Assembly (NCBI GenBank): GCA_026770585.1
Contig: MU646333.1
Span: 796,829-828,242 of the forward strand
Length of the DNA: 31,414 bases
Direction: 5' to 3'
From: Baffinella frigidus
Taxonomy: Eukaryota > Cryptophyceae > Cryptomonadales > Baffinellaceae
Made by a program: the position numbers and the translations under genes. The notes beneath the pieces are model-generated. The model was not told where the DNA came from, did no database searches, and saw only the letters and a program-made list of their open reading frames with translations. Positions 9,701-17,800 of this stretch are shown here, piece after piece (within the stretch, counting starts at the first letter, position 1; every line of letters starts with the position of its first letter).

Positions 9701-10339
9701 TGAATGTGGCGCAGATTTTTTGCGGGGTCCCAGGCAGGTCTTAGGGCCCTACGGTAGGGCGTATGAGCCTACTGGTCACTTCCGCCTTCTGGTCACTTAC
9801 AGGGGTACCTCGCTCATAAGAAAGCGCCTCCCCCTAGGACCCTACAGTAGGGCTGTGCCTATGGCCCTATGGTGGTCCCAGGGGGGGTGCGCTTTCTTAT
9901 GAGCGAGGTACCCCTGTAAGGGATACTCAGGCAAGTCGGCAGCAGTGGGGGTCTGATCCCCCTCCTCCTCCTGTCATGGGGCGCATGTTTGTAGGAGGTG
10001 GAATTAGAATCCATCCGGAAAATGCTCGTATGAGCGGCCGACACGGGGTACAGTAAGTGGCACAATGCGCAGCATGTGCGGCGCTGACGCTGGTTGTTTG
10101 GCAATAACTTCTCAATCTCTCTGGCGCAGGTTTCTAGCTGGGGGGTGTACACGTTGTATACTTGGTGATATATGACTCTGGGTAGGTGACTCTCTAGAGC
10201 TGATCTTCTGCTCTTTCGTGTCGCCTCCCAGAGTCGACAGCCGGGGGGTTCTGATCCCCCTCCTCCTGTCATGTGGCGCAGGTTCCTGGCGGGGGGGTGC
10301 GCGGCAGGCATCGGAGAAGGCGACAAGAAGGGCAAATGA
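550..10339 (+). CDS. TPR-repeat protein, kinesin-light-chain-like (nine exons, 5' end missing)
   Basis: Exons 550-671, 1437-1509, 3187-3294, 4920-5003, 6639-6716, 7459-7512, 8143-8196, 8595-8632 and 10282-10339 join in phase into 222 residues plus a TGA stop. The product is a tandem helical repeat protein. Exon C holds a TPR helix pair (LEEAEKCFNEALEIQQD) and exons D-E the next (TLHNLALLFRNSMQFSK, then AEEPYERSRQIW), in the register of kinesin light chain and TPR_12 proteins. TPRs act as protein-binding scaffolds; the partner here is unknown. The C terminus is short, Gly/Lys-rich and unlike a TPR. No signal peptide or membrane segment is visible. The upstream end is open, because exon A begins directly after an acceptor with an in-frame TAG. 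The family assignment is firm; the orthologue is not identified. Confidence 0.85.
686..825. repeat. GA / GACA microsatellite
   Basis: AGAG and AGAC repeats directly after the donor of TPR exon A. Confidence 0.95.
843..1157 (+). repeat. Donor-side echoes of TPR exon A
   Basis: 843-912 repeats the last ~69 bases of exon A with one synonymous change and the same GTGCGCC donor. 1114-1157 repeats the last 44 bases with two synonymous changes and two changed residues. Both lack the acceptor end. Confidence 0.85.
1437..1509 (+). CDS. TPR gene exon B
   Basis: Acceptor GGCAG, donor GTACGC. The first base completes the Glu codon of exon A; the exon then reads DWPSMAEWAGKHLAFMRKF and ends after Thr in phase 0. 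Support comes from the phase match on both sides and from several donor-side echoes of its 3' end. Confidence 0.78.
1553..2207 (+). repeat. Donor-side echoes of TPR exon B (five)
   Basis: Copies at about 1553-1594, 1669-1704, 1798-1822, 1952-1987 and 2172-2207 repeat the AFMRKFKGEGT end. Three keep GT after ACG or GCG. The copy at 1798-1822 is an internal fragment that stops before the donor, and in the last one GT has become GA. Confidence 0.8.
1984..2170. repeat. Degenerate telomere-like repeat, ~21-bp higher order
   Basis: Tandem units of CCCGAATCCTTAAA plus CCCGAAA in the intron between exons B and C; they produce spurious KPESLNP-type open frames on both strands. Confidence 0.9.
2493..2652. 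mobile_element. Foldback element, family D
   Basis: CCACACAG(A)GGGCTACGAAG and complement CTTCGAAGTCCACTGTGTGG at the ends; core with CCTACGG inverted motifs. In the TPR intron between B and C. Confidence 0.8.
2713..3132 (+). repeat. Acceptor-side echoes of TPR exon C (three)
   Basis: 2713-2739 and 2933-2959 keep nine codons, and 3072-3132 keeps twenty (LEVAVSLGNYALAIAPSGKL). Each follows an intact AG. The third copy encodes the live peptide exactly, with five synonymous changes, and runs into GTAAG at its breakpoint. Confidence 0.9.
2959..3048. repeat. Interstitial (CCCTAAA)n array joined to an exon echo
   Basis: About thirteen near-perfect telomere units begin immediately after the nine-codon echo of exon C (…GGCAAC). 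Confidence 0.92.
3187..3294 (+). CDS. TPR gene exon C
   Basis: Acceptor GCGCAG, donor GTATGG, phase 0 to 0, 36 codons. It contains the TPR signature NYALAIAPSGKLEEAEKCF followed by NEALEIQQD. It is the only complete copy among at least nine partial ones nearby. Confidence 0.9.
3631..4319 (+). repeat. Donor-side echoes of TPR exon C (five)
   Basis: Copies at 3631-3657, 3779-3853, 3988-4017, 4105-4131 and 4293-4319 all end in GAC before GT. The longest (3779-3853) carries seven synonymous changes and one nonsense codon. The last two share about 100 bp of following intron (CGCGCCC...CCACTCTCGA), so whole exon-plus-intron units were duplicated. Confidence 0.9.
3673..3777. mobile_element. Family D fragment
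   Basis: Two left ends (CACACAGCGGACTTC) in tandem followed by part of the core; it stops at an exon C echo. Confidence 0.65.
4803..4890. repeat. AACCAC hexamer array
   Basis: About fourteen hexamer units directly before the acceptor of TPR exon D. Confidence 0.92.
4920..5003 (+). CDS. TPR gene exon D
   Basis: Acceptor GAGCAG, donor GTGTGT, phase 0, 28 codons. It reads KLGKESEHVAQTLHNLALLF and on to MQFSK, the classic kinesin-light-chain TPR register (LG..H..VA.TL.NLA.L). A hexameric AACCAC array lies just before the acceptor. Confidence 0.9.
5091..5634 (+). repeat. Donor-side echoes of TPR exon D (four)
   Basis: Copies at 5091-5126, 5221-5254, 5331-5366 and 5614-5634 end in CCAAG before GTGTG. 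They are separated by G-rich (TTAGGGG) stretches, the one place in this gene where the telomere-like repeats are G-rich on the sense strand. Confidence 0.85.
5412..5590. repeat. Direct duplication with CCCTCCATTGCCGGCGATGT
   Basis: A 45-bp block at 5413-5457 recurs at 5548-5590; unrelated GC-rich sequence lies between. It interrupts the exon D echoes. Confidence 0.85.
5672..5757. repeat. Interstitial (CCCTAAA)n array
   Basis: A largely perfect array in the intron between TPR exons D and E, C-rich on the sense strand. Confidence 0.92.
5961..6510 (+). repeat. Acceptor-side echoes of TPR exon E (three)
   Basis: 5961-6011, 6242-6292 and 6448-6510 each follow an intact AG and encode AEEPYERSRQIWRK with nearly only synonymous changes, then stop short of the donor. 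They are embedded in an AT-rich minisatellite built on ACGTATAATATG. Confidence 0.92.
6016..6630. repeat. AT-rich minisatellite around exon E echoes
   Basis: Irregular tandem units containing ACGTATAATATG and ACACGTGTTAAT between the three acceptor-side echoes. Confidence 0.88.
6639..6716 (+). CDS. TPR gene exon E
   Basis: Acceptor GTGCAG, donor GTAGAA, phase 0, 26 codons beginning AEEPYERSRQIWRKKESWG. It completes the TPR begun in exon D (A.EPYERS.QIW) and ends in SCK. Three acceptor-side echoes precede it and one donor-side echo follows. Confidence 0.9.
6863..7085. mobile_element. Two partial family F elements around an exon E echo
   Basis: CTAGCTCTGCCTCACTCGGG... begins at 6857 and stops at 6937. 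A second partial copy runs from 6987 to 7085. The exon E donor-side echo lies between them. Confidence 0.7.
6939..6980 (+). repeat. Donor-side echo of TPR exon E
   Basis: The last 14 codons of exon E (RKKESWGLLAVSCK) are repeated with five synonymous changes and no amino-acid change, and a GT follows. The echo sits between two partial copies of foldback family F. Confidence 0.92.
7186..7385. mobile_element. Foldback element, 200 bp, AT-rich core
   Basis: GAATGCTAGAGGGGCCTAT and ATAGGCCCCTCTAGCGTGC ends, with a second inner pair TTTGTACCAGGATAAG / CTTATCCTGGTACAAA. Confidence 0.82.
7459..7512 (+). CDS. TPR gene exon F
   Basis: Acceptor CTGCAG, donor GTGCGC, phase 0, 18 codons (DSAIMYDMAGNQDKAIAM), a TPR helix A/B turn. 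No echoes were noticed. Confidence 0.8.
7737..8021 (+). repeat. Acceptor-side echoes of TPR exon G (three) in a ~30-bp minisatellite
   Basis: Copies at 7737-7758, 7821-7846 and 7969-8021 lack the donor; the last two follow an intact TGGCAG. The third is complete up to the donor (GGACA then TGATAAG) with one synonymous change. Between them lie tandem copies of a motif built on ATCATAAGTTGACGTT. Confidence 0.9.
8143..8196 (+). CDS. TPR gene exon G
   Basis: Acceptor TGGCAG, donor GTTCAC, phase 0, 18 codons (LDKATHAIERLPDEIHGQ). Of four copies of this exon it is the only one that keeps both splice sites. Confidence 0.85.
8200..8590. repeat. Degenerate heptamer array before TPR exon H
   Basis: A mixture of CCCTAAA, CACTAAA, CCCTGAA and CACCAAA units fills most of this 398-bp intron. 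Confidence 0.9.
8595..8632 (+). CDS. TPR gene exon H
   Basis: Acceptor AACAG, donor GTGCGG; 12 codons (VADQLGIAELRN) plus AG, which the terminal exon completes to Arg. It is flanked upstream by long arrays of CCCTGAA/CACCAAA heptamers. Confidence 0.78.
8993..9111. mobile_element. Foldback element, family A
   Basis: Terminal inverted repeats ACAGGGGTGCCTCGCTCATA and its complement enclose a core with CCTAGGA/TACAGTAGG motifs. It has no coding capacity, so it is MITE-like. Family A copies are numerous, all about 120 bp. Confidence 0.8.
9175..9270. mobile_element. Family A element, right end lost
   Basis: The left inverted repeat (ACAGGGGTACCTCGCTCA) and core are present; the right repeat is missing. 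Confidence 0.65.
9551..9697. mobile_element. Foldback element, AT-rich core
   Basis: GCGAGGCCACTCAATTTCAA and TTTAGATTGAGTGGCCTCGC ends; inner TGCTATCTTA / AAGATAGCA arms. Confidence 0.8.
9797..9919. mobile_element. Foldback element, family A (well preserved)
   Basis: Inverted repeats begin TTACAGGGGTACCTCGCTCA and pair over about 30 bp. It lies in the last TPR intron. Confidence 0.85.
10282..10339 (+). CDS. TPR gene terminal exon I
   Basis: Acceptor GGCGCAG. It reads FLAGGCAAGIGEGDKKGK and then TGA at 10337-10339. The phase fits exon H, and an acceptor-side echo at 10130-10148 repeats FLAGGC with four synonymous changes, which supports the frame. Confidence 0.8.
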
Positions 10340-10363
10340 GGGGGACGCTCCGCAGGGCTATGC

Positions 10364-10452
10364 CCCTTAAGTTGTGAGTAGGCTCATACGCCCTACCGTA
10401 GGGCCCTAGGACCTGCCTAGGACCTCTTGGCGGTCTATTTTGACCGCCTCGC
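10364..10452. mobile_element. Foldback element, family B
   Basis: CCCCTTAAGT...ACTTAAGGGG ends, with GCGGTCAAA-type and GGCCCTACGGTAGGGCG-type inner motifs. Noncoding and MITE-like. Confidence 0.75.
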
Positions 10453-10530
10453 CACTTAAGGGGTAGATAGATAGGCCTACTGTAGGGCCCTACGCGATGC
10501 GAAGCACCGTAGGGCTATCATAGATAGGCC

Positions 10531-10639
10531 TACTATCCCTTAAGTGGCCAGTAGGCTCATACGCCCTACCGTAGGGCCCTAGGACCTGCCTATGACCTGG
10601 CGTGGGTCTTTTCAGACCCCCAGGGGCCACTAAAGGGAT
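10531..10639. mobile_element. Foldback element, family B
   Basis: TATCCCTTAAGTGGCC end and GGCCACTAAAGGGATA at the other end; same core as above. Confidence 0.75.
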
Positions 10640-10715
10640 AGAGCCCGAGACGATGCGGTCACCGAACTGACTGCATCGCATGACCCTGAGTGGGGGGGGG
10701 GGTGAAGACGGGCCC

Positions 10716-10836
10716 TACAGGGGTACCTCGCTCACAAGAAAACGCCACCTCCTAGGACCCTACAGTAGGCCTATGCCTAGGGTCCTGGGGTGGTCCTAGG
10801 AGGGTAGGCGTTTCTTCTGAGCAAGGTACCCCTGTA
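10716..10836. mobile_element. Foldback element, family A
   Basis: Both inverted repeats are present, with a few mismatches in the right arm (GAGCAAGG). Confidence 0.82.
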
Positions 10837-11314
10837 GGACGGGCCCATATGGGCCGGAGAGAAGTCAGGAGTAGGAGCGTAAGAGGCTACGCGTCACTTG
10901 CAGTAAGGGATAGGCTTACAGGGGTATCTGGGCATAAGAACACGGGTCCTCCGACATCGGCTGGTCGTCGTTTTCTTAAATTAAGAACACGCGAGCAAAA
11001 CCGGTCGGTCTCCGTTTTCTAAAATTAAGAAAACGCACGAAAGCGGTCGGTCCCCGTGTTCTTGAGGTTAAGAAAACAGACGAAAGCAGCCAGTTCACTC
11101 GGTGTTCTGAACGAGGCCTGTACGATCAAACGTCCTTTATTGAACCAACACCCCCGCGCCTCCTATGTGACATTCCAATGTGACATTGTCGGAGTTCCCC
11201 CGGGGCCTAACTTGACGTGACCGTGTATCAAGTCAACGAAACAAAATAGTAAAAGGTCAACTATTTTGACTTGACGGCGGATCCCTGGGGCCAGGTGTCG
11301 CCCAGGTGTACGTG

Positions 11315-11433
11315 TACAGATGTACCTCGTCCATCAGAAACGCCCACCCCCCTAGGACCACCATAGTGCCCTAGGCATAGCCCTACTGTAGGGTTCTAGT
11401 GAGGGTTGTTTTCTTATGAGCGAGGTACCCCTG
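11315..11433. mobile_element. Foldback element, family A, diverged
   Basis: The left arm is altered (ACAGATGTACCTCGTCCATC); the right arm is good. Confidence 0.72.
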
Positions 11434-11920
11434 AAGCCCACTTTGCCCCACGTGACCACCGGCGTGGCCTTTAGGTCCTTGAGGTTTTAATTTCTCCCAA
11501 CATATGCCAACGACACGCCCTTCCGTAGAAAGGACTGCAAAGAAAGCATGTCATTTGAAATCGTACAGCCTGTTAGGCCAGTCAGCACGTACACTGCACC
11601 CCATCATCCCAGGCCACCTGACGAGGCACAGCGCAAATGTCCACACTCTCGAGCTTGAGTGATGGCAGCTGCTTGGCAACGCCCTCTTGTTGTGGGCTGC
11701 CTTCTGCGGCAAGGCCTTCTCCCACCAACCCTCACGGGCTGGGCAAATCGACAATCTTCGATTTTCAATTTCAAGGTAAAATGGCTCCGAGGACGCCGGA
11801 ATCCGGCGGCCTCCAAGGGAAATACGTGACGTCAAATTCGACGATTTGCCCAGGCTGCGAGGGTTGGTGGTCGCAGTCTAGCCGCCGGACGACACGCGCC
11901 CATTTGCTCCCGCCCCTACA

Positions 11921-12061
11921 CCTAGCTCTGCCGCACTGGGGTTGACCGACTATTCTCAAGTTGACATGCCTTGCGTGCGGCATCAAAATTGTCAACTTTG
12001 GTGCGGACAAGAGCCCGGGCTCACCAAATTGGTGAGCTCAAATTGACGGAGACAGAGCTGT
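11921..12061. mobile_element. Foldback element, family F
   Basis: CTAGCTCTGCCGCACT...ACAGAGCTG ends, with an inner AAGTTGACATG / TGTCAACTTTGG inverted repeat. Confidence 0.72.
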
Positions 12062-12973
12062 ACGCCTGGACCACCTGCGGCAAGAAAGAGAGAGAGAGAG
12101 AGAGATTTACCCACGCTCGGGCCAAAGCATTCCATTTTCCCTGTGTGCCGCCAGCCAACTCACCCGCATAGGGTTCAGGGTCTAGAGTTTAGGGTTCACG
12201 TTTTAGGGTTTACGGTTAAGGGTTTAGAGTTTAGGGTTTATGGTTTACTACCCGGTTTAGGCTTTGGGCTGTGGGCTTTGGGCTTTGAGCGTTGGGCGAT
12301 GGGCGTTGGTCTTCAGGGTTTGGGGTTAGGGGGCACGGCAAAACACTCTCGGGGTACCGCCGCAATGTCCTGGAACACTTCTCGTCCCAGCCTTCCACCA
12401 GCAAGTAATTTTCAGCTAAACCCAAGAAATCTCTTGGGTGTCTCCCGTCGGTAATTCTAGGGTTTCCTACCGTGGGGTCCTATGAATACAAAAATTTATT
12501 CCCGAAAACAAAAATTCATTTCCGAATCTTGCAAGGACCCGGTAAAAGCTGATACGGGTTGCTGGTGGTGTGCATGAACGCCACTACTGTCTCTCGCAAG
12601 TTACTCCGAGCCTTTAGGTCCTTCAGGATCTTTGAACTCCCGCTATAGGCGGACAATGGAACTGGTTCTGCAGGATGGCCCGCATTTCGCTCGCGCGGTG
12701 TGCTTTCCGATGTTGACGCCCGAAGGCACGCGTAGCCCTGAAGGAAGCATGGCCTTTCTACAGAACAAGTTCCGGTGTCCGCCTTTGTTGGGAGCTCGAA
12801 GAACCCAAAGGACCTCAAGGACCTTACCCCGCGTACAGTCCGCCTAACGACCCGAGGCGGGCGCGTCCTTGCTCTCGTGTTGGGAGCTCGAAGAACCTAA
12901 AGGACCTTTATAGAAAGATCTCTGAGGGCTGCACCACCCGCCTGAGGAAGGCGGCTGGAAAGTAGGACGCGTG

Positions 12974-13124
12974 CAGGGGTACCTCGCTCATACGAAACAG
13001 CCTTCCCCTCATAAGAAACAGGCCTACTGTAGGGTCCTGGGGGGGGGCAGTTTCATGTCCGCCTATGTTGGGAGCTCGAAGAACCAAAAAGACCTAAAGG
13101 ATCATGTAACCGAGGTACCCCTGT
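12974..13124. mobile_element. Family A element interrupted by a family I sequence
   Basis: The right arm is split after GTTTCAT by about 45 bp of the CCGCCTATGTTGGGAGCTCG repeat, a nested insertion. Confidence 0.75.
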
Positions 13125-13280
13125 AGCGTTGGGAAAGGCCCGCCTCGGGAGAGCTGTTGGACAAAGAGCTCTTGATGGAGGTGGGCCTATCCCAGGTCCT
13201 TTGGGTCCTTTTGGTTGTTGGAGCTCCCAACATAGGCAGACTCTGGAGGTTAGTCCTGATCACGCGGGCCTATCCCACGC

Positions 13281-13401
13281 TACAGGGGTACCTCGCTCAT
13301 AAGAAACCGCCCCCCCCTAGGACCCTACAGTAGGCCTATGCCTAGGGCCCTATGGTGGTCCTATGGGGGGGGCAGTTTCTTATGAGCGAGGAACCCCTGT
13401 A
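13281..13401. mobile_element. Foldback element, family A (well preserved)
   Basis: Nearly perfect arms starting TACAGGGGTACCTCGCTCAT, TA on both sides. Confidence 0.85.
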
Positions 13402-13695
13402 TCCCAGGCTAGCCCTGAGCTCTCCCGAGGCGGGCCTATCCCAGGCTACTCCTCATGTAATAGGACTCACCCCGAGGCGGGCTCGTCCTGAGCCCGGTCC
13501 TCACCCCCCCCTTTTTTAGGTCCTTTAGGTTTTAAATGCTCCCAACATATGCCAACGACACGCCCTTCCGTAGAAAGGACTGCAGAGAAAGCATTTCTAG
13601 TGGCTATGTCTCACACGAAAATGGAAAAAAATAGGGAATTCGCTACTCCAAAAAGACGTTTTTGTGGTGGGGGGGAAGGGCGAGAAGGGCAGCAA

Positions 13696-13865
13696 CCACA
13701 CGAGGCTACCCATGCGAACAGAATAAAAGGGACTTTTAAAGTTTTGTGGGGAAATGATCACGTTACCGACCGCTGAGCGGTCGGTCGGTTACCTTATCCG
13801 TGATCATTTCCTCACAAAACTTTAAAAGTCCCTTTTATTCTGTTCGCCTGGGTAGCCTCGTGTGG
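13696..13865. mobile_element. Foldback element, family G: 170-bp near-perfect palindrome
   Basis: The arms (CCACACGAGGCTACCCATGC ...) pair over almost the whole length around GACCGCTGAGCGGTC. A diverged copy lies at 24252-24430. Confidence 0.88.
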
Positions 13866-13922
13866 AAAGAGGGAAGGGGGGCAGGGTGCTTGCCCAAGCA
13901 ACGCCCTGGTCTAGTTTCGGAA

Positions 13923-14068
13923 CCTTCCAGCCCTGGGGAGCTTTCTGGGACCTGAAGCGGATCAAATCCCCTCTACGTTCACCCCCTTTCCAGTCTTTGA
14001 AAAAATCCAGGCCCCGAAAGGGGATTTGATCCGCTTCAGGTCCCAGAAAAGCCCCCCAGGGCTGGAAG
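13923..14068. mobile_element. Inverted repeat element, ~48-bp arms
   Basis: CCTTCCAGCCCTGGGGAGCT pairs with the segment ending GCCCCCCAGGGCTGGAAG; the arms include GACCTGAAGCGGATCAAAT and its complement. A second inverted pair (CTCCGGAACCCAAGTAC) follows at 14213-14341. Confidence 0.8.
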
Positions 14069-14103
14069 CTTGGGTGACGAGGTCCGCTCGGAAGACGATC
14101 AAA

Positions 14104-14151
14104 TTAGTACTCGAGGATGGGCGCGTCGACGGTCTCGATTTTCGGGATGTT
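14104..14151 (-). repeat. 3' echo of GTPase exon 6 with stop codon
   Basis: It lies downstream of the gene on the minus strand and encodes NIPKIETVDAPILEY followed by TAA, so it keeps the 3' end of the terminal exon. Four changes are synonymous and three replace residues. Confidence 0.82.
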
Positions 14152-14367
14152 GCCGAAACACATATTGTATCATACATCACTTTGTACATAGGCAGGCTCC
14201 AAAAGCCTGCCTCCGGAACCCAAGTACCTCCGGAACCCGAGATCTCACCAATGGCTCCAATAGCCTGCCAACATCTCGCCAATGGCTCCAATAGCTTGCC
14301 TCCTGAACCACAAGTACTCTCGAGTACTTGGGTTCCGGAGAAGCCTGCAGAGCCAACGCCTCCCGTG

Positions 14368-14486
14368 CAGGGGTACCTCGCTCATAAGAAACCGCACCCC
14401 CCCCTAGGGCCGCCATAGGGCCCTAGGCATAGGCCTACTGTAGGGTCCTAGGAGGGTGCGGTGTCTTATGGGCGAGGTACCCCTGT
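14368..14486. mobile_element. Foldback element, family A
   Basis: Arms CAGGGGTACCTCGCTCATAA and complement, core with CCTAGGCATAGGCCTAC. Confidence 0.83.
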
Positions 14487-14535
14487 AGCGTGGGACAGGC
14501 ACGCGAGGAGAGAGACCGCCGTAGGGCCATAGGTA

Positions 14536-14640
14536 TCCCTTGAGTGGCGAAGCGGTCACATTTGACCGCCAAGAGGTCCTAGGCAGGCCCTAGGGCCCTA
14601 CCGTAGGGCGCATGCGCCTACTCGCCACTTCAGGGATAGG
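14536..14640. mobile_element. Foldback element, family B
   Basis: TATCCCTTGAGTGGCGA to TCGCCACTTCAGGGATA, just downstream of the GTPase stop codon. Confidence 0.78.
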
Positions 14641-14790
14641 CCTCGGGACCGTCCTCGCCGCTCCCCCCCGTGCGAGGACTATCCAGGGATAGGCCCGCCT
14701 CGACAGACGTTGGAGCCATTGGCTTGAGGAAGCCAGGATTAGTCAACCGGGGCCGGGGCGGGCCTATCCCCGGATAGTCATCACACCCTG

Positions 14791-14880
14791 TTAGTACTCC
14801 AAGATGGGTTCGCCGACGTTTTCGATCTTGGGGATGTTGCACTTGAGGTCGAACACGCGCGAGAGAATGATCTTGAACAC
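14791..14880 (-). CDS. SPG1: GTPase exon 6 (terminal)
   Basis: Acceptor CCGCAG, 29 codons ([20 protein letters not shown] then NVGEPILEY) and TAA at 14791-14793. It matches the conserved Spg1 tail. Confidence 0.93.
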   Translation of the reverse strand: MFKIILSRVFDLKCNIPKIENVGEPILEY

Positions 14881-17800
14881 CTGCGGGTCAGGGGGTTTAG
14901 GGTTTAGGGGTTTGTATATACCCCTTAAGTGACCAACGGGCGAATAATCGCCCTAACTGTAGGGCGTATGGGCCGTCGGTCACTTAAGGGATAAGGATTT
15001 GGGACGAGAACGCCTGCTGTCGAGAACGCCCAATGTCTACATAAATGACTTGTGAATTTTCGGTTTCGGTCTTGGGGATGTTGCACTCCACTAGAAAATC
15101 GCGTCGTTTCGCATCAGAATCGTAAAATCGCGTCGTTTCGCGTCAGCGAATCGCGTGGTTTTGCGTCCTTCGCACTGGCTTGATGCCATGCCAAATTGCG
15201 TCGTCCACTTAGCAGCCACCGGGGGCTTCACGGATACAGTCCATCTAAACGATTTGTACTAAAATCTTATCCATTTGCATTGGGTTCTAACCGCATTTTC
15301 CCCGGATATCTGGGGGGAAAGGAACTCGGCCGCTGCTAAGTGGGAGGTCGAACACTCGCGAGAGAATGATCTTGAACACCTACTGGTTCAGGGTTGAGGT
15401 TCCAGGGTTTAGGGTTTAGGGTTTAGGGTTTAGGGTTTAGGGTTTAGGGTTTAGGGTTTAGGGTTTAGGGTTTAGGGTAAAGGGGCGATTTTCAAAACAT
15501 CTGCCGGTTTAGGGGTTAGGGGTGAGGGGTTAGGGGTTAGAGTTTGGGGTTTGATTTTGAGCATCTGCCGAAGCGGAAACACGTATTTCCGAAATAGCGC
15601 GCGAAACGGGTTGGAGGTTAGGGGTTAGGGTTCGGGGGTTAGGGTTTGGGGGTTAGGTTGCAGGGTGAAGGGTGTCGCGAAACAACGTGCCGCTCCTGTG
15701 TGGGCGGACCCTAGGGCGGAGAGAGAACGCCTAATGTCTGCATATCCCTTAAGTGGCGAGGCGGTCAAATTTGACCGCCAAGAGGTCCTTGGCAGGTCCT
15801 AGGGCCCTACGGTAGGGCGTATGAGCCTTCTCTATGCACAGTATCTATGCAGACTTCTTACTCTACAAGGGTTACTCGAACTTAAGGAATTTCGAGTAAC
15901 CCCTATCCCTTAAGTGGCCAGGCGGTCAAATTTCACCGCCAAGAGGTCCTAGGCAGGTCCTATGGCCCTACGGTAGGGCGTGTGAGCCTACTGGCCACTT
16001 AAGGGATAGGGGTTGCTCGAAATTCCTTAATTTCGAGTAACCACTGTGGAGTAAAGTCTGCAGAGCAAACATAGGTTCTGTTGGCCACAGATACTTATGT
16101 TGAGCTCACGTGCTCTATGTTGAGAACATATATACTAGATATACCATGTATATATCATATATATTATGTAGTACATATACTATATATACACTATATGTAC
16201 AGTATGAATTTAATGACCGACCTTGTGGACGTTGATCGAGTGGGATGCGGACGAGAAGATAAGAGGCGCTTTCATTGCCTTTGCGTACCGCCATATATAC
16301 TACATGTATTACATAAATACCATATATACCATACATATTATATATACTATATGTACTATATATACTTCATATACTTGACGTATGGTATAATACTGGGGCG
16401 AAAATCTTGTGGACGTTGATGGAGTGGGATGCGGAGGAGAAGATAAGAGGCGCTTTCATGGCCTTGGCGTACCGCCGCATATATACTACACATATATACG
16501 AAATATACGAAACATACGAAATATACGAAATACACGAAATATACGAAATATACGAAATATAATAATAATTCATATTCATGGTGTGGTGGAGACCTTGTGG
16601 ACGTTGATGGAGTGGGATGCGGAGGAGAAGATAAGAGGCGCTTTCATGGCCTTGGCGTACCGCCGTGCCTGCTTTGTCAACTCCGCCTGCGCAGGGTTAG
16701 GGTTAGGGTTAGGGTCTAGGGTCCAGGGATCAAGGTTCAGGGTTTGGGGTTTTGGGGTTAGTAAGGCTTGTCCCCCAGCTCTCGCGTCTAGTCCTCACCC
16801 AACGCCTTCGCGCCTGCTCAACTCCGCCTGCGGAGGTTCAGGGGTCAATCAAAAGTTGCCGTGCCGCTTCGGCAGTGGTGACGCAGAGTGTCAAAACGAA
16901 AAAACGCCAGCAGTGTTACAAGTTTGTCAGAAGACACCAGACAGCTCGTTTGACACACGTTTGTCAGAAGACACCAGACAAAGTGCGGTTGGTGACGCTG
17001 TTTGCCAAACGACGCAGGACGCTGTTTGTCAAACGCAGTGTGGCAAAAGACAACACGACACACTTTTGAAACCCACGCCTGCGTCCGACACAGAGGGACT
17101 TAAGTCGGCCGCTTTCATGGCCTTGGCGTACCGCCGCGCCTGCTTTGTCAACCCCGCCTGCAGGGGGTCAGGGTCAGGGTTAGGGAGGGTCAAGGTCCAG
17201 GGATTAAGGTTCAGGGTTCGGGGAACCACCCCAGGGAACAGGCAATGTCAGTCATCCACTTCGCAGCGCCCGAGTTCGATGTTCCCCGGAAATCAGTCCC
17301 GGAATTCCGGGGATCGTTTCAGGCCCCTTACCGTAAAGTGACTTGCAATCCGTACCAGAATCGTTTAGATGGGCACATCATCGAAGGTCCCGTCCAATTA
17401 GCAGCAGCTAAGTGGACGCCGAAGGCTTGCGTTATCCCTTAAGAGGCGGATGGGCGTATAATCACCCTAACTCGCCCTAGGCAGGTCATAGGGCCCTACC
17501 GTAGGGCGTATGAGCCCACTCGCCACTTAAGGGATAGGGGGGCTTAATGCGCTATAGAGGGACTTAAGCCGGGCGCTTTCATGGCCTTTGCGTCCCGCCG
17601 CGCCTGCTTTAACAACTCTGCATGCGCAGGGTTAGGGTCAGGGTTAGGATCTAGGGTCCAGGGATCAAGGTTCAGGGTTTGGGGTTTTGGGGGTAGTAAG
17701 GCTTGTCCCCCAGCTCTCGCGTCTAGTCCTCACCCAACGCCGCCGCGCCTGCTCAACTCCGCCGGCGCCACGCCCGGGCACAAGTGGGACTTCCAGAACG

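Larger units (their letters stand above)
9499..10148 (+). repeat. Acceptor-side echoes of TPR exon I and its upstream intron
   Basis: 10130-10148 follows GGCGCAG and encodes FLAGGC with four synonymous changes. The pyrimidine tract before the live acceptor (CCCCCTCCTCCTGTCATG) recurs near 9524-9543 and 9958-9978, and a 75-bp block (9350-9425) recurs at 10160-10234. These indicate nested duplications of the intron end. Confidence 0.75.
10340..14790. other. Intergenic region without recognisable genes
   Basis: It lies between two convergent genes and is packed with family A, B, F and G elements. It also holds a ~48-bp tandem repeat (10962-11085, TTTTCTAAAATTAAGAAAAC), an ~80-bp block repeated at 11468-11550 and 13517-13590, several copies of CGCCTATGTTGGGAGCTCG (12600-13245), and a G-rich telomere-like stretch at 12170-12330. 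Frames such as 11551-11835 (-) and 13549-13776 (+) show no family resemblance. Confidence 0.7.
16805..17763 (-). repeat. Acceptor-side echoes of GTPase exon 5 (four)
   Basis: 17111-17157 and 17573-17621 are clear 5' halves; the second has lost the acceptor AG. 16805-16827 and 17740-17763 are short remnants. Blocks of ~100-180 bp that include the neighbouring intron recur at 16650-16830, 17120-17225 and 17585-17765, so the unit copied was exon end plus intron. Confidence 0.88.

Noticed and set aside
11551-11945. Open frames on both strands in the unique part of the intergenic region
   Set aside because: No recognisable domain, no conserved splice context, and overlapping frames on both strands; composition alone does not support a gene.
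16409-17341. 310-codon open frame on the + strand
   Set aside because: Antisense to GTPase exon 5 and its echoes, with microsatellite and heptamer translation; no family resemblance.
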